NCBI RefSeq assembly: GCF_000177675.1 | Contig: NZ_ADGX01000013.1 | Location: forward strand, 1-64,000 | Direction: 5' to 3' | DNA length: 64,000 nucleotides | From: Parafrankia sp. EUN1f | GTDB lineage: Bacteria; Actinomycetota; Actinomycetes; Frankiales; Frankiaceae | Part shown: positions 39,873 through 49,198 of the stretch, piece by piece | Layout: the number at the start of each line of letters is the position of its first letter | Position numbering within the stretch: position 1 is the stretch's first letter | The notes under the pieces: model-generated | The model's database searches: none | Seen by the model: only the letters and a program-made list of their open reading frames with translations | Told to the model about the DNA's origin: nothing | Position numbers and translations under genes: made by a program

Positions 39873-39903
39873 GCGGCGCCCGGAGGACAGGACGTCTTCA
39901 CCT

Positions 39904-40767
39904 ATGCCACCAGCTCTCCCGTCGGATCCCTCTCAGCCGCGCCCGGAGCCGGAGCAGGCTGACCTCGGTGTGGCGGCGAGGGGCCCGCTCGCGGGCTCCA
40001 CGGAGCTGACGGGCGGTCCGATCGCCCGGGTCGCCCGTGCGGGGGACCGGAGCCGGGCCAGGGGCGGCGACAGGGCCAGGGGCGGCGACAGGGACGACGC
40101 TGCCGACGGCGCGGAGCCGGTTCTGAGCCTCGCCGACGCCATCGGTGGGCCGCGCGGGATCATCGACAGCGCGATTCCGACGGTTGCCTTCGTGACGGTC
40201 AACGCCGAGAGCGGGCTGACCGCGGGGATCATCGTCGCCATCGCGGCCGCCGTGGGGCTGGTCGTCCTGCGCCTGGTTCGGCACGAGCCGCTTCAGCAGG
40301 CGTTCTCCGGGCTCTTCGCGGTCGGGTTCGCCGCCTTCATCGCCTCCCGGACAGGGCACGCGGAGGGGTTCTTCCTCCCCTCGATCTTCAAGAACGCCGT
40401 CTGCTCCGTCGCCGGGGGTGTCTCCGTGCTGGTGGGCCGGCCCATCGGCGGGTATGTGATGGCCGGGTTCGACAAGCGTTACGCGGACTGGCGGGAGAAT
40501 CCGGCCGTCCGCCGAGCGGCGGTGTGGGCCACCCTGGTCTGGATCGCCGTGTTCGGGGTGCGGTTCGTCGTACAGGGCCTGCTGTACCTCGCCGGCGAGA
40601 CGGGGTGGCTCGCGGCGGCGAACATCGCGCTGGGGCTGCCGCTGTTCGGAGTCGCCGTGCTGGCGACCTTCGCGATCGTGCGGCGGCTCGTGCCGGCGAA
40701 CGAGATCCCTGCGGGGGACGGGGTTCCCGTGGCGGACGAGCCGGCCACCGCCTCTCGACCGGACTGA
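39904..40767 (+). CDS. DUF3159 integral membrane protein
   Basis: A 287-residue membrane protein of DUF3159. After a polar N-terminus of about 75 residues come LSLADAIGGPRGIIDSAIPT, helices around TAGIIVAIAAAVGLVVLRLV and GLFAVGFAAFIASRTG, the conserved GFFLPSIFKNA, then RPIGGYVMAGFD and two further helix pairs: about six membrane spans. Function unknown; the gene is conserved beside the OB-fold and TrkA genes in actinobacteria. It is 31 bp after the OB-fold gene and convergent with trkA. Confidence 0.88.
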   Translation: MPPALPSDPSQPRPEPEQADLGVAARGPLAGSTELTGGPIARVARAGDRSRARGGDRARGGDRDDAADGAEPVLSLADAIGGPRGIIDSAIPTVAFVTVNAESGLTAGIIVAIAAAVGLVVLRLVRHEPLQQAFSGLFAVGFAAFIASRTGHAEGFFLPSIFKNAVCSVAGGVSVLVGRPIGGYVMAGFDKRYADWRENPAVRRAAVWATLVWIAVFGVRFVVQGLLYLAGETGWLAAANIALGLPLFGVAVLATFAIVRRLVPANEIPAGDGVPVADEPATASRPD

Positions 40768-40792
40768 ACCGCCAGGCAGCCCACCGCGAGAC

Positions 40793-40838
40793 CTGGCCGG
40801 CGAGTTCAGAGCCAGCCCGGGCTCAGACCGCCGGCCAG
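40793..40838. terminator. Bidirectional terminator candidate between DUF3159 gene and trkA
   Basis: CTGGCCGGCG (40793-40802) pairs perfectly with CGCCGGCCAG (40829-40838), and AGCCCGGGCT (40814-40823) can fold inside. It sits between two convergent genes. A 14-bp direct repeat (GGCGAGTTCAGAGC) overlaps it. Confidence 0.65.
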
Positions 40839-40851
40839 AACACAGGCGAGT

Positions 40852-41601
40852 TCAGAGCAGGCCGGCGGCGTCCCGGGTGCGTTCCCCGGCCGGAACCGCG
40901 CCGAGCAGCTCGGCGAGGCTCTCCTCGGCCTCACTGGTAGTCGCGACGGCCAGCACCTCGTCACCCGGCTCCAGTGCGCAGTCCGCGGACGGAACGATGG
41001 CGTGCCCGTCGCGCAGGATGACGACCAGCGCCGAGTCGGGCGGAAGGTCGACGTCGCCGACGCGCCGGCCGACGACCGGGGCTGTCGCGGTCAGGGTGAG
41101 CTCGACCAGCGACGCGTCGCCCTGGCGGAACTTCATCAGTCGCACCAGGTCACCGACACTCACCGCCTCCTCCACCAGCGCGGTGAGCATGCGGGGGGCG
41201 GAGACGGCGACATCCACCCCCCACGAGTCGGTGAACAGCCACTCGTTCTTGGGATGGTTGACCCGCGCCACGACGCGTGGAACGCCGAACTCGGTCTTCG
41301 CGAGCAGCGACACCACCAGGTTGACCTTGTCGTCGCCGGTGGCGGCGACCATCACGGCGCAGTCGTCCAGACCGGCGCCGTCGAGCGAGGACAGCTCACA
41401 GGCGTCGGCGAGCAGCCACTGTGCCGCCGGCAGCGCGTCCCGGCGGATCTTGACGGGATCCCGCTCGATGATCAGTACCTCGGTGCCGTTCTCCAACAGC
41501 TCAGCGGCGATCGAGCGACCGACCTTGCCTGCGCCGGCGATCGCGATCCGGCGCGCGCCGCGTGCCTTCGTGATGGTCTGCCCGTCCGCTTCCAGCGTCA
41601 T
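40852..41601 (-). CDS. TrkA-family potassium regulatory protein (NAD-binding, RCK)
   Basis: A 249-residue cytosolic RCK protein. The Rossmann motif IAGAGKVGRSIAAEL and acidic IIERDP are near the N-terminus; MVAATGDDKVNLVVSLLAK follows, and a C-terminal TrkA-C domain (VGRRVGDVDLPPDSALVVILRDGHAIVPSAD in part) completes the usual two-domain layout. It probably gates a potassium transporter in response to NAD(H) or nucleotides. It lies 25 bp after the second trkA and matches the ceoC/ceoB pair of Mycobacterium. The nearest transporter gene is the KimA-like one, divergent. Confidence 0.93.
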   Translation of the reverse strand: MTLEADGQTITKARGARRIAIAGAGKVGRSIAAELLENGTEVLIIERDPVKIRRDALPAAQWLLADACELSSLDGAGLDDCAVMVAATGDDKVNLVVSLLAKTEFGVPRVVARVNHPKNEWLFTDSWGVDVAVSAPRMLTALVEEAVSVGDLVRLMKFRQGDASLVELTLTATAPVVGRRVGDVDLPPDSALVVILRDGHAIVPSADCALEPGDEVLAVATTSEAEESLAELLGAVPAGERTRDAAGLL

Positions 41602-41626
41602 CGCGCAGTCTCCCGTCCCTTGTCGC

Positions 41627-42289
41627 TCAGTCGTGCCCGGGGCCGGCGTGGATGATGGCGTCGGCCTCGACCGCCCGCGCCTTCACCACCGCGATGTGCA
41701 GGACGTCCCCGTCCTGGACCACGGTGCGCGCGTCGGGGAGCAGGCCGTCACCGAACCGGGTCACGCAGACGACCCGCACCTCGGCCCGCGCCTCCAGGTC
41801 GGCCAGCCGCTTCCCCACCCAGCCCCGGGCCGGGGTGACCGCGGTGACCATCACCGACCCGGACGTGTCCGTCCACTCGGGGGCGACGGCGTCCGGAACG
41901 AGGCGACCGAGGATCTGGTCCCTGGTCCAGCGGACCGTGGCGACGGTGGGGATCCCCAGCCGCTCGTACACCTCGGCGCGCCGGGGATCATAGATCCGGG
42001 CGACGACACGTTCGACGCCGAACATCTCCCGGGCGACCCGGGCGGAGATGATGTTCGAGTTGTCGCCGCTGGACACGGCGGCGAACGCGGCCGCCTCCGC
42101 GATGCCGGCTTCGATCAGGGTGTCCCGGTCGAAGCCGACGCCGGTCACCCGCCGGCCGCCGAAGCCGGGGGACAGCCGGTTGAAGGCAGCCGGGTTCTGG
42201 TCGATGACGGCCACCGAATGGCCGAGCCGCTCGACAGCACCGGCGAGGGACGAGCCGACCCGGCCGCAACCGAGGATCACGACGTGCAC
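41627..42289 (-). CDS. TrkA-family potassium regulatory protein (ceoB-like)
   Basis: A 220-residue RCK protein: MHVVILGCGRVGSSLAGAVE (Rossmann), VIDQNPAAF, FAAVSSGDNSNIISARVA, a C-terminal TrkA-C domain. It is the canonical length of single TrkA subunits. GTG 42289 gives homology from residue 1. TACGCT on the minus strand (42303-42298) ends 8 nt before it and no ribosome site is visible, so the transcript is probably leaderless. It is divergent from the KimA-like gene over 166 bp and is followed by the second trkA. Confidence 0.93.
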   Translation of the reverse strand: MHVVILGCGRVGSSLAGAVERLGHSVAVIDQNPAAFNRLSPGFGGRRVTGVGFDRDTLIEAGIAEAAAFAAVSSGDNSNIISARVAREMFGVERVVARIYDPRRAEVYERLGIPTVATVRWTRDQILGRLVPDAVAPEWTDTSGSVMVTAVTPARGWVGKRLADLEARAEVRVVCVTRFGDGLLPDARTVVQDGDVLHIAVVKARAVEADAIIHAGPGHD

Positions 42290-42297
42290 GGGAAGTG

Positions 42298-42303
42298 AGC
42301 GTA
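42298..42303 (-). promoter_or_regulatory. -10 box of a leaderless trkA promoter
   Basis: TACGCT on the minus strand ends 8 nt before the GTG of the first trkA gene. Confidence 0.45.
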
Positions 42304-42418
42304 GTCCGGTCGGGGTTGTCCGGTCGATGCCCAGGCCGTGGCCGTTCCGGGCGCCTGGCCTCGCGACGGCCCGCGGACGGAGGAATGCGTGTTCCGCGTA
42401 GTGCCCCACGTCACACCG

Positions 42419-42449
42419 TTGAAGGCGCTGTGACGACGGTCGGTAGCAT
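42419..42449 (+). promoter_or_regulatory. Leaderless promoter of the KimA-like gene
   Basis: TTGAAG (42419-42424) and TAGCAT (42444-42449), 19 bp apart. The -10 ends 6 nt before GTG 42456, so the message should start at or next to the start codon. Confidence 0.5.
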
Positions 42450-42455
42450 CGCCGC

Positions 42456-44579
42456 GTGGCGCTCACAGACCGACTGAAGCGCGGATTCGTCGGTCGTCCC
42501 ATCGGTAGTGATCGGCTCGGGGAAACCTTGCTGCCGAAGCGGGTCGCGCTTCCCGTCTTCGCCAGCGACGCGCTCTCCTCCGTCTCGTACGCGTCGGAGG
42601 AGATCCTTCTCGTCCTCGCGCTCGGCGGGATCACGCTGCTGCACTACACACCGTGGATCGCGGCCGCGGTCGTGATCCTCATGTTGACGGTGGTGGCCTC
42701 CTACCGGCAGAACGTGCACGCCTACCCCAGCGGCGGCGGCGACTACGAGGTGGCGTCGGTCAACCTGGGGCCGCGGGCCGGTCTGATGGTCGGCAGCGCA
42801 CTGCTCGTCGACTACGTCCTGACCGTCGCCGTGTCGGTGTCGGCCGGTGTCGCGAACCTGACATCCGCCGCGACCGGGCTCGCCGAGCACAAGGTGCTGC
42901 TGGCCTCACTCCTGGTCGTGCTGCTGACGCTGGTCAACCTGCGCGGCGTGCGGGAGTCCGGCACGGCCTTCGCGGTTCCGTCCTACGCCTTCATCGTCGG
43001 CGTGCTGGTCATGATCGTCACCGGGCTGGTCAAGACCGCCCTCGGTGACGCTCCGCGTGCCGAGAGCGCCGAGTACCACATCCATCCGGAACAGAGCTTC
43101 ACGGGCCTGTTCCTGATCTTCCTCATCCTGCGCGCGTTCGCCTCGGGCTGCACGGCGCTGACCGGGGTCGAGGCGATCAGCAACGGTGTGCCGGCCTTCC
43201 GGCGGCCCAAGAGCCGCAACGCCGCGACGACCCTGTTCCTGATGGGCGCCATCGCCGTGACGATGTTCGCGGGCGTGACGGCGCTCGCGCTCATCTCGGA
43301 CGTGCACGTCGCCGAGAACCCCGCCGACCTCATCGGCAGCAACGGCGAGGAGCAGCGGACGGTCATCGCCCAGATCGCGGCCGCCGTGTTCGGCGACGGC
43401 TCGCCGGGTTTCGTCTACGTCGCGGCGGTCACCACGCTGATCCTCATCCTGGCGGCGAACACGGCGTTCAACGGCTTCCCGGTCCTCGGCTCGATCCTCG
43501 CCCGGGACGGATACCTGCCGCGCCAGCTGCACACCAGAGGCGACAGGCTCGCCTACTCCAACGGGATCATCCTGCTGGCCGGGTTCGCGATCCTGCTCAT
43601 CGTCGTGTTCGACGCGCAGGTCACCGCGCTGATCCAGCTGTACATCCTGGGCGTGTTCATCTCCTTCACCCTGAGCCAGACCGGAATGGTCCGGCACTGG
43701 GCACGTCTGCTGCGTGGCTCGGCGGACGCGGACGCGACCGCGACCGCGACCGGGGCTGGTGCCGCGGCCGGTGCTTCGGCCGGCTCCGGTGACAGCGGGG
43801 AGAAGCTGGACGACCAGCTGACCGGGCGGGTGCCGCTGGAGGCCCGCATGCGTGGCCGGGTCCGGCGCTACCAGGTCGTGAGCTTCCTGGGCGCCTGCAT
43901 GACCGGTGCCGTGCTCATCCTGGTGCTCCTCACGAAGTTCACCCGCGGTGCCTGGATCGTCTGCATCGCCATCCCGGTGATCTATCTCTGCATGCAGGGC
44001 ATCCAGCGGCACTACGACCGGGTCGCCAGCGAGCTGACCCCCGAGCCGGGCCCGCCGACGCTGCCGTCCCGTGTGCACGGCGTCGTACTGGTGAGCAAGA
44101 TGCACGCGCCGACCCTGCGGGCGCTGGCCTACGCGAAGGCCACCCGCCCCCACACGCTGGTCGCGACGACCGTCGCTGTGGACCCGGCCGAGACGGAACG
44201 GTTGCGGCAGGCCTGGGAGGAACGCGACATCAAGATCGACCTTGTCGTTCTCGCGTCGCCTTACCGTGAGGTCACCAGGCCGGTCCTGGAGTACGTGGCG
44301 CGCATCCGCCGGGAGAGCCCACGGGACGTCGTCGCCGTGTTCGTCCCGGAGTACGTCGTCGGACGCTGGTGGGAGCACCTGCTGCACAACCAGAGCGCGC
44401 TGCGCCTCAAGGCCCGGCTGTTGTTCCAGCCCGGCGTCATGATGACCAGCGTTCCCTGGCAGCTTGAGTCCAGCTCACATGCTCAGACGAGGCGTGACCA
44501 CGCCGGGGCCGGTGCGGTCCGGCGCGGTCGGGTGCTGCCTTCGGAGCAGGTGCGGCCAGGCAACGGGAGCGGGACGTGA
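42456..44579 (+). CDS. APC-superfamily permease, KimA-like potassium importer
   Basis: A 707-residue membrane protein with about 12 helices and a ~150-residue cytosolic C-terminal domain. The N-terminal half matches B. subtilis KimA (YdaO), a K+/H+ symporter, as I recall it: SDALSSVSYASEEILLVLA, SYRQNVHAYPSGGGDYEV, GSALLVDYVLTVAVSVSAG and LVNLRGVRESG. The two divergent TrkA genes support a potassium role better than an amino-acid one. An Ala/Thr/Gly-rich insert (residues ~425-450) lies in a loop. Its TGA overlaps the GTG of the RNA methyltransferase. General databases would call it an amino-acid permease. Confidence 0.85.
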   Translation: MALTDRLKRGFVGRPIGSDRLGETLLPKRVALPVFASDALSSVSYASEEILLVLALGGITLLHYTPWIAAAVVILMLTVVASYRQNVHAYPSGGGDYEVASVNLGPRAGLMVGSALLVDYVLTVAVSVSAGVANLTSAATGLAEHKVLLASLLVVLLTLVNLRGVRESGTAFAVPSYAFIVGVLVMIVTGLVKTALGDAPRAESAEYHIHPEQSFTGLFLIFLILRAFASGCTALTGVEAISNGVPAFRRPKSRNAATTLFLMGAIAVTMFAGVTALALISDVHVAENPADLIGSNGEEQRTVIAQIAAAVFGDGSPGFVYVAAVTTLILILAANTAFNGFPVLGSILARDGYLPRQLHTRGDRLAYSNGIILLAGFAILLIVVFDAQVTALIQLYILGVFISFTLSQTGMVRHWARLLRGSADADATATATGAGAAAGASAGSGDSGEKLDDQLTGRVPLEARMRGRVRRYQVVSFLGACMTGAVLILVLLTKFTRGAWIVCIAIPVIYLCMQGIQRHYDRVASELTPEPGPPTLPSRVHGVVLVSKMHAPTLRALAYAKATRPHTLVATTVAVDPAETERLRQAWEERDIKIDLVVLASPYREVTRPVLEYVARIRRESPRDVVAVFVPEYVVGRWWEHLLHNQSALRLKARLLFQPGVMMTSVPWQLESSSHAQTRRDHAGAGAVRRGRVLPSEQVRPGNGSGT

Positions 44580-46144
44580 CCGGGCGTCCGCCGCGCCGTG
44601 GCGGCCCGAACCGCCGTCGGACGGACCAGGGCGCCGCGCCGGTACGGGCCGACCGGGCGGCCCCGCGAGACCAGACGCCGTCGCGGGGGCAGGCGCCGCC
44701 GCGAGACCAGGCAGCGTCGCGAGACCAGACGCCGTCGCGAGACCAGACGCCGCCGCGCCGCCAGGCACGCCCGCGGGCCCAGACACCCCCACAGCTTCCG
44801 GCGCCCCCGGACGAGCTGGTCGAGCTGGAGATCGGACCGGTGGCGCACCACGGCCTGTGCGTCGCGCGGGCTGACGGGCGGGTCGTGTTCGTCCGGCACG
44901 CTCTGCCGGGCGAGCGGGTCCTGGCGCGGATCACCGACGTCTCCCACGACCGCTACTGGCGGGCGGACGCGACGGAGATCCTGGTCGCCTCCCCGGACCG
45001 GGTCGAGCCGCCCTGCCCGCACGCCCGCCCCGGCCAGTGCGGGGGGTGCGACTGGCAGCACGCGACACTGGACGCGCAACGTCGCCTCAAGGCCACGGTG
45101 GTCGAGGATTCGCTGCGCCGCATCGCGGGCCTGGAACGCGCCGTGCGGGTCGAGCCACTGCCGGCGAAGGCGGACGACGGTCTCGGCTGGCGGACCAGGA
45201 TGCGTTTCGCGCGTACTCCCGACGGCGGGGTGGGGCTGCGCGCGCACCGCTCCCACCAGGTGGTCGCGACCCCGGACTGCCGAATCGCGCACCCGTCGCT
45301 CGCCCAGGTGATCGCCGACCCCGTGTTCCTCCAGGGCCCGGCCGCGCCGGAACGGACCGGGCAGGCCGTCGACCTCGTCGCGACGAAGCTGACCGCGTCT
45401 GGGACGACGTCCGACGCGGTGGCCTTCTCCACCGGTTCCGGCAGCTGGCAGCTGGTACGGCTGCGTCCCGAGGACGGCCTGGAGCCTGTCGCGCCCGAGG
45501 CCGGCGCGGCGGAGGAACCCGTCGAGGTGGCGGGACCTGCCGGTGTGGCGGAAGCCGTCGAGGTGGTCGAGACGGTCGAGGGGCGTTCGTTCCGTCTTGA
45601 GCCGGGAGTCTTCTGGCAGGTCCACCCGGCGGCGGCCGCGACGCTGGTCGACGCCGTGCGGGCGGCGGCCGCGGCGGCGCCCGGTGAGACGGCCCTCGAC
45701 CTCTACAGCGGTGCCGGGCTGTTCGCGGCGTTCCTCGCAGAGGCGGTCGGGCCGACCGGTCGGGTCATCGCGATGGAGTCCGACGAGGCCGCGGTGCGTT
45801 CCGCGGCCCGGAGCCTCGCGGATCTGCCCTGGGTGTCGCTGCGTTCGCTGCGGGTGACGCCCGCGACCGTGCGCGGTCTGATCGGCGGGTCCGACCGGCA
45901 GGGCGGCGGTGTCGACGTCGCCGTGCTCGACCCGCCGCGTACCGGCGCCGGCCGTGAGGTCATGGCGGCGCTCCTCGCGCATCGGCCGCGCCGGGTGGTG
46001 TACGTGGCGTGCGACCCCGCGGCACTCGCGCGAGATGTCGCGGCTGCCGCGGAGGAGGGCTACCGGCTTACCGCGCTGAGGGCTTTCGACCTTTTTCCCA
46101 TGACCTCACATGTGGAGTGCGTGGCGACGTTGGAGCCGGCGTAA
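44576..46144 (+). CDS. TrmA/RumA-type RNA (uracil-5-)-methyltransferase with TRAM domain
   Basis: A 522-residue class I SAM methyltransferase of the TrmA/RlmC/RlmD type. A TRAM domain (ELEIGPVAHHGLCVARADGRVVFVRHALPGERV in part) starts near residue 82; a Cys cluster (CPHARPGQCGGCDWQH) may bind an iron-sulfur centre. The methyltransferase core has ALDLYSGAGLFAAFLA, VLDPPRTGAGREV, and YVACDPAALARD with the nucleophilic Cys. The N-terminal 80 residues are hexapeptide RDQTPS repeats. GTG 44576 overlaps the KimA-like stop. The tRNA or rRNA target is unknown. Confidence 0.93.
   Translation: MTGRPPRRGGPNRRRTDQGAAPVRADRAAPRDQTPSRGQAPPRDQAASRDQTPSRDQTPPRRQARPRAQTPPQLPAPPDELVELEIGPVAHHGLCVARADGRVVFVRHALPGERVLARITDVSHDRYWRADATEILVASPDRVEPPCPHARPGQCGGCDWQHATLDAQRRLKATVVEDSLRRIAGLERAVRVEPLPAKADDGLGWRTRMRFARTPDGGVGLRAHRSHQVVATPDCRIAHPSLAQVIADPVFLQGPAAPERTGQAVDLVATKLTASGTTSDAVAFSTGSGSWQLVRLRPEDGLEPVAPEAGAAEEPVEVAGPAGVAEAVEVVETVEGRSFRLEPGVFWQVHPAAAATLVDAVRAAAAAAPGETALDLYSGAGLFAAFLAEAVGPTGRVIAMESDEAAVRSAARSLADLPWVSLRSLRVTPATVRGLIGGSDRQGGGVDVAVLDPPRTGAGREVMAALLAHRPRRVVYVACDPAALARDVAAAAEEGYRLTALRAFDLFPMTSHVECVATLEPA
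44669..44770 (+). repeat. 18-bp tandem repeats at the 5' end of the RNA methyltransferase gene
   Basis: Units of the type CGCGAGACCAGACGCCGT, about six copies, in frame, encoding RDQTPS-like hexapeptides in a disordered N-terminal extension. Confidence 0.8.
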
Positions 46145-46974
46145 CCGGAACCAACTACAGCCGTTTGTGACGGAATTTCCGGAACGCGGCTTTCTGGCGG
46201 CGCCCGATGGCCGGTGGCCCGGGCGGCTTTCGGCTCCGAGGTCCTCAGTCCTCCGGCCGTCAGTCCTGATTGCCCGCCGCGGCGGTCTTCCCGACGGTGC
46301 CCGAGGGTGTCACCGATGGTGCCCCTGTCGGCTTCGGCGGTACCGCTCATGGCCTTCGGAGGCCCGGTCCGTGGTCTTCGACCGTCCTGCCCGCGGTCAT
46401 CGACCGACCTGCCTGTGATCTTCGGCCGTGCCTCTCGGGCGTCTCGGGCGGACTCCGTCGGAGGTCGCGATGCCGGGCAGGTGACGGCAGGAGCCGATCG
46501 GCCGGTCCACCCGGCCCGCATCGGGGCCGCGCGGACCGGCCGGAGCGACCGTCTCCGGCGGCGGTTGCTGACACTGGGTAGTCGCGGAAGTCACGATCAG
46601 GGGTACTCGTAACGGCCGTCGTGATGTCACGAGAATGTCACGAAAAGATGACGCGGGTATGGAAGACTGACCGAAGAACCCATGAGCCCGAGAAAGAACC
46701 CCGCCGGGCGGCTCGTTCCGCCGCCGCCGTGCTGGGCCGAGGCGATCGGTCTGTCACCGCCGCCAACGCGTCACGCCTGGTTCATGCTGTCTCTTCCGCG
46801 GTTACCCGTCGCACATTCCCGACAGCGGGAGGCGGATTCTACCGCGACCGGGCAGAATACCTGACGCTCTTCGGGCAGCTCACATGTCGGGAGCCCGTCT
46901 GCGGAGCCCACGGCCTGCTGCGTAGACTTTGCCGGACCCGGACCGATCCCCTTTCGGGGGAGGGAGAGCACGCC
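46145..46974. other. Gene-free region upstream of dxs
   Basis: 830 bp. Short GC-rich motifs such as GGTCTTCGACCG and CGGTGCCC recur between 46260 and 46440. Direct repeats TGTCACGA lie at 46625 and 46636. An open frame from 46621 runs into dxs but has no family similarity before 46975 and is probably not translated. No RNA gene was recognised. Confidence 0.5.
46625..46643 (+). promoter_or_regulatory. 11-bp-phased direct repeats upstream of dxs
   Basis: TGTCACGA occurs at 46625-46632 and 46636-46643, 11 bp apart, followed by the related GATGACG. The spacing of one helical turn suggests tandem regulator binding. It lies about 335 bp before dxs. Confidence 0.35.
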
Positions 46975-48933
46975 GTGTCGCTTCTGTCGACGATCGACAG
47001 CCCGCAGGACGTCAAGCGCCTCGACCACGAGGAACTGGCGGCGCTCGCGGCCGAGATCCGTGATTTCCTCATCCATGCGGTTGCCCGTACTGGCGGCCAC
47101 CTCGGGCCGAATCTGGGCGCTGTCGAACTGACTCTCGCAATTCACAGGGTTTTTGACTCACCATTTGACCGAGTCCTGTGGGACACCGGACATCAGTCAT
47201 ATGTCCACAAGATTCTCACCGGTCGTCGGGATGCTTTCGACCGCCTTCGCCAGCGCGGCGGGCTGTCGGGCTACCCGTGCCAGGCGGAGTCCGAGCACGA
47301 CATCATCGAGAACTCGCACGCCTCCACCGCCCTGTCCTACGCGGACGGGCTGTCGCGCGCCTACGCACTGCGGGGGGAGAACCGGGCCGTCGTCGCGGTC
47401 GTCGGTGACGGCGCGCTGACCGGCGGCATGTGCTGGGAGGCGCTGAACAACATCGCCGCCTCCGACCGGCAGGTCGTCATCGTCGTCAACGACAACGGCC
47501 GGTCCTACTCGCCGACCATCGGCGGGCTGGCCGACCACCTGGCCTCGCTGCGCCTGGCGCCCGAGTACGAGCAGGTCCTCGACGTCGTCAAGCAGGTGCT
47601 GGGCCGTACCCCGCTGGTCGGGGCGCCGCTGTTCGACGCCCTGCACGGCATCAAGCGGGGCATCAAGGACGTCGTGACCCCGCAGGGCATGTTCGAGGAC
47701 CTCGGCCTCAAGTACGTCGGCCCGATCGACGGCCACGACGTGGTCGCGATGGAGTCGGCGCTGCGCCGGGCCAAGGACTTCGGCGGCCCCGTGATCGTCC
47801 ACGCGATCACCCGCAAGGGCTTCGGCTACCCGGCGGCCGAGCAGGACGAGGCCGACAACTTCCACGCGGTCGGCGTCATCGACCCGGCCACCGGCAAGCC
47901 GGTCGGGGCGGCCAAGGGCACCACCTGGACGTCGGTCTTCTCCGACGAGATCGTCCGTATCGGTGCGGAGCGCCCGGATGTCGTCACGATGACGGCCGCC
48001 ATGCTCCAGCCGGTCGGCCTGAAGGCGTTCGCGAAGGCGTTCCCGGACCGGGTCTTCGACGTCGGCATCGCCGAGCAGCACGCGGTCACCTCCGCGGCGG
48101 GCCTGGCGATGGGCGGCCTCAAGCCGGTCGTCTGCATCTACGCGACCTTCCTGAACCGGGCCTTCGACCAGGTCCTGATGGACGTGGCGATGCACCGCCA
48201 GCCGGTGACCTTCGTGCTCGACCGGGCCGGCATCACCGGTGAGGACGGCGCGTCGCACAACGGCATGTGGGACATGTCCTTCCTGCAGGTCGTGCCCGGC
48301 CTGGCGATCGCCGCGCCGCGTGACGAGGCCACCCTGCGCGCCGAGCTCGACGAGGCGATCTCCAACGTCGACGGGCCGACGGTCGTCCGCTACCCCAAGG
48401 GCAAGATCGCTCCGGAGACCCCGGCGATCGACCAGGTCGGCGGGGTGGACGTCCTGTACCGGGCGCCGGCGGTGGCGCGCCACCGGGAGGTCCTGCTGGT
48501 CTCCGTCGGGGCGATGGCCACGACCTGCCTCGACGTCGCCGCCCGTGTCGCGAGCCAGGGCATCGGCATCACCGTCGTCGACCCGCGGTGGGTCAAGCCG
48601 CTGGACCCGGCGCTGGTCGACCTGGCCCGTGAGCACGACCTCGTCGTCACCGTCGAGGACAACGGCCGAGTCGGCGGCGTCGGCGCGTCCGTCGCGCAGC
48701 TGCTGCGTGACGCCGACGTCGACGTCCCGCTGCGGGAGTTCGGTGTAGCCCAGCGCTTCCTCGACCACGGCAAGCGTGACGAGGTCCTCGCCGAGGTCGG
48801 TCTGGCCCCGCAGGACCTCGCCCGCAAGGTGATCGAGGCCGTCGCCCGGCGCCAGAACGCGCTGGTGGACGCCGAGGTCGGCGCGTCCGGCGCGGACGAG
48901 TCCAACCAGACGCCCGCCGCCGGCCAGGCCTGA
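46975..48933 (+). CDS. dxs: 1-deoxy-D-xylulose-5-phosphate synthase
   Basis: DXS (652 residues) condenses pyruvate and glyceraldehyde-3-phosphate in the first step of the MEP isoprenoid path. Thiamine diphosphate motif [17 protein letters not shown], the active-site His in [16 protein letters not shown], and [15 protein letters not shown] with the catalytic Glu are intact. The C-terminal transketolase-like domain is complete; the last ~20 residues are variable. GTG 46975 has GGAGGGAG upstream and gives the normal N-terminus [16 protein letters not shown] 5 x 19-bp repeat and a strong hairpin follow. Confidence 0.97.
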   Translation: MSLLSTIDSPQDVKRLDHEELAALAAEIRDFLIHAVARTGGHLGPNLGAVELTLAIHRVFDSPFDRVLWDTGHQSYVHKILTGRRDAFDRLRQRGGLSGYPCQAESEHDIIENSHASTALSYADGLSRAYALRGENRAVVAVVGDGALTGGMCWEALNNIAASDRQVVIVVNDNGRSYSPTIGGLADHLASLRLAPEYEQVLDVVKQVLGRTPLVGAPLFDALHGIKRGIKDVVTPQGMFEDLGLKYVGPIDGHDVVAMESALRRAKDFGGPVIVHAITRKGFGYPAAEQDEADNFHAVGVIDPATGKPVGAAKGTTWTSVFSDEIVRIGAERPDVVTMTAAMLQPVGLKAFAKAFPDRVFDVGIAEQHAVTSAAGLAMGGLKPVVCIYATFLNRAFDQVLMDVAMHRQPVTFVLDRAGITGEDGASHNGMWDMSFLQVVPGLAIAAPRDEATLRAELDEAISNVDGPTVVRYPKGKIAPETPAIDQVGGVDVLYRAPAVARHREVLLVSVGAMATTCLDVAARVASQGIGITVVDPRWVKPLDPALVDLAREHDLVVTVEDNGRVGGVGASVAQLLRDADVDVPLREFGVAQRFLDHGKRDEVLAEVGLAPQDLARKVIEAVARRQNALVDAEVGASGADESNQTPAAGQA

Positions 48934-48941
48934 TCGCCATC

Positions 48942-49036
48942 CGGCAGGCATAACGCACTGCGGCAGGCATAGCGCACTGCGGCAGGCATAGCGCACTGCG
49001 GCAGGCATAGCGCACTGCGGCAGGCATAGCGCACTG
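48942..49036 (+). repeat. Five 19-bp tandem repeats after dxs
   Basis: CGGCAGGCATAGCGCACTG five times; only the first unit differs (ATAACG). It starts 8 bp after the dxs stop and runs into the terminator stem, so transcripts read through it. Confidence 0.95.
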
Positions 49037-49078
49037 CGGCAACCGGGCCACGTCTTGCTCACGTGGCCCGGTTGCCGC
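49036..49078 (+). terminator. Strong terminator hairpin after dxs
   Basis: A perfect 18-bp stem (GCGGCAACCGGGCCACGT and its complement) with a 7-nt loop CTTGCTC. It separates dxs from the YbhN-like gene, whose own promoter follows. Confidence 0.85.
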
Positions 49079-49186
49079 GCCTGCGGCCCGGCCGGCGCCT
49101 CGCTCGCGGCACGGCTGGCCTTTCTGACCCGGCTGACGTCTTCTGCCACCGTGATGGGCGGCCACGACGGCGGTGCGCCGACCCCA

Positions 49187-49192
49187 TAGTCT
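49187..49192 (+). promoter_or_regulatory. -10 box of a leaderless ybhN-like promoter
   Basis: TAGTCT ends 6 nt before GTG 49199, downstream of the dxs terminator. Confidence 0.5.
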
Positions 49193-49198
49193 GACCAG

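Noticed and set aside
42290-42455. c-di-AMP (ydaO) riboswitch before the KimA-like gene
   Set aside because: Only 166 bp separate the divergent genes and the -10 box ends 6 nt before the start codon, leaving no leader.
46621-46974. N-terminal extension of dxs by 118 codons
   Set aside because: No similarity before SLLSTIDSP, and GTG 46975 has its own Shine-Dalgarno.
48942-49036. CRISPR array at the 19-bp repeats
   Set aside because: Repeats are directly adjacent with no spacers and no cas genes are present.
47197-49149. 650-residue open frame antisense to dxs
   Set aside because: High-GC shadow of dxs; no recognisable domain and no ribosome site.
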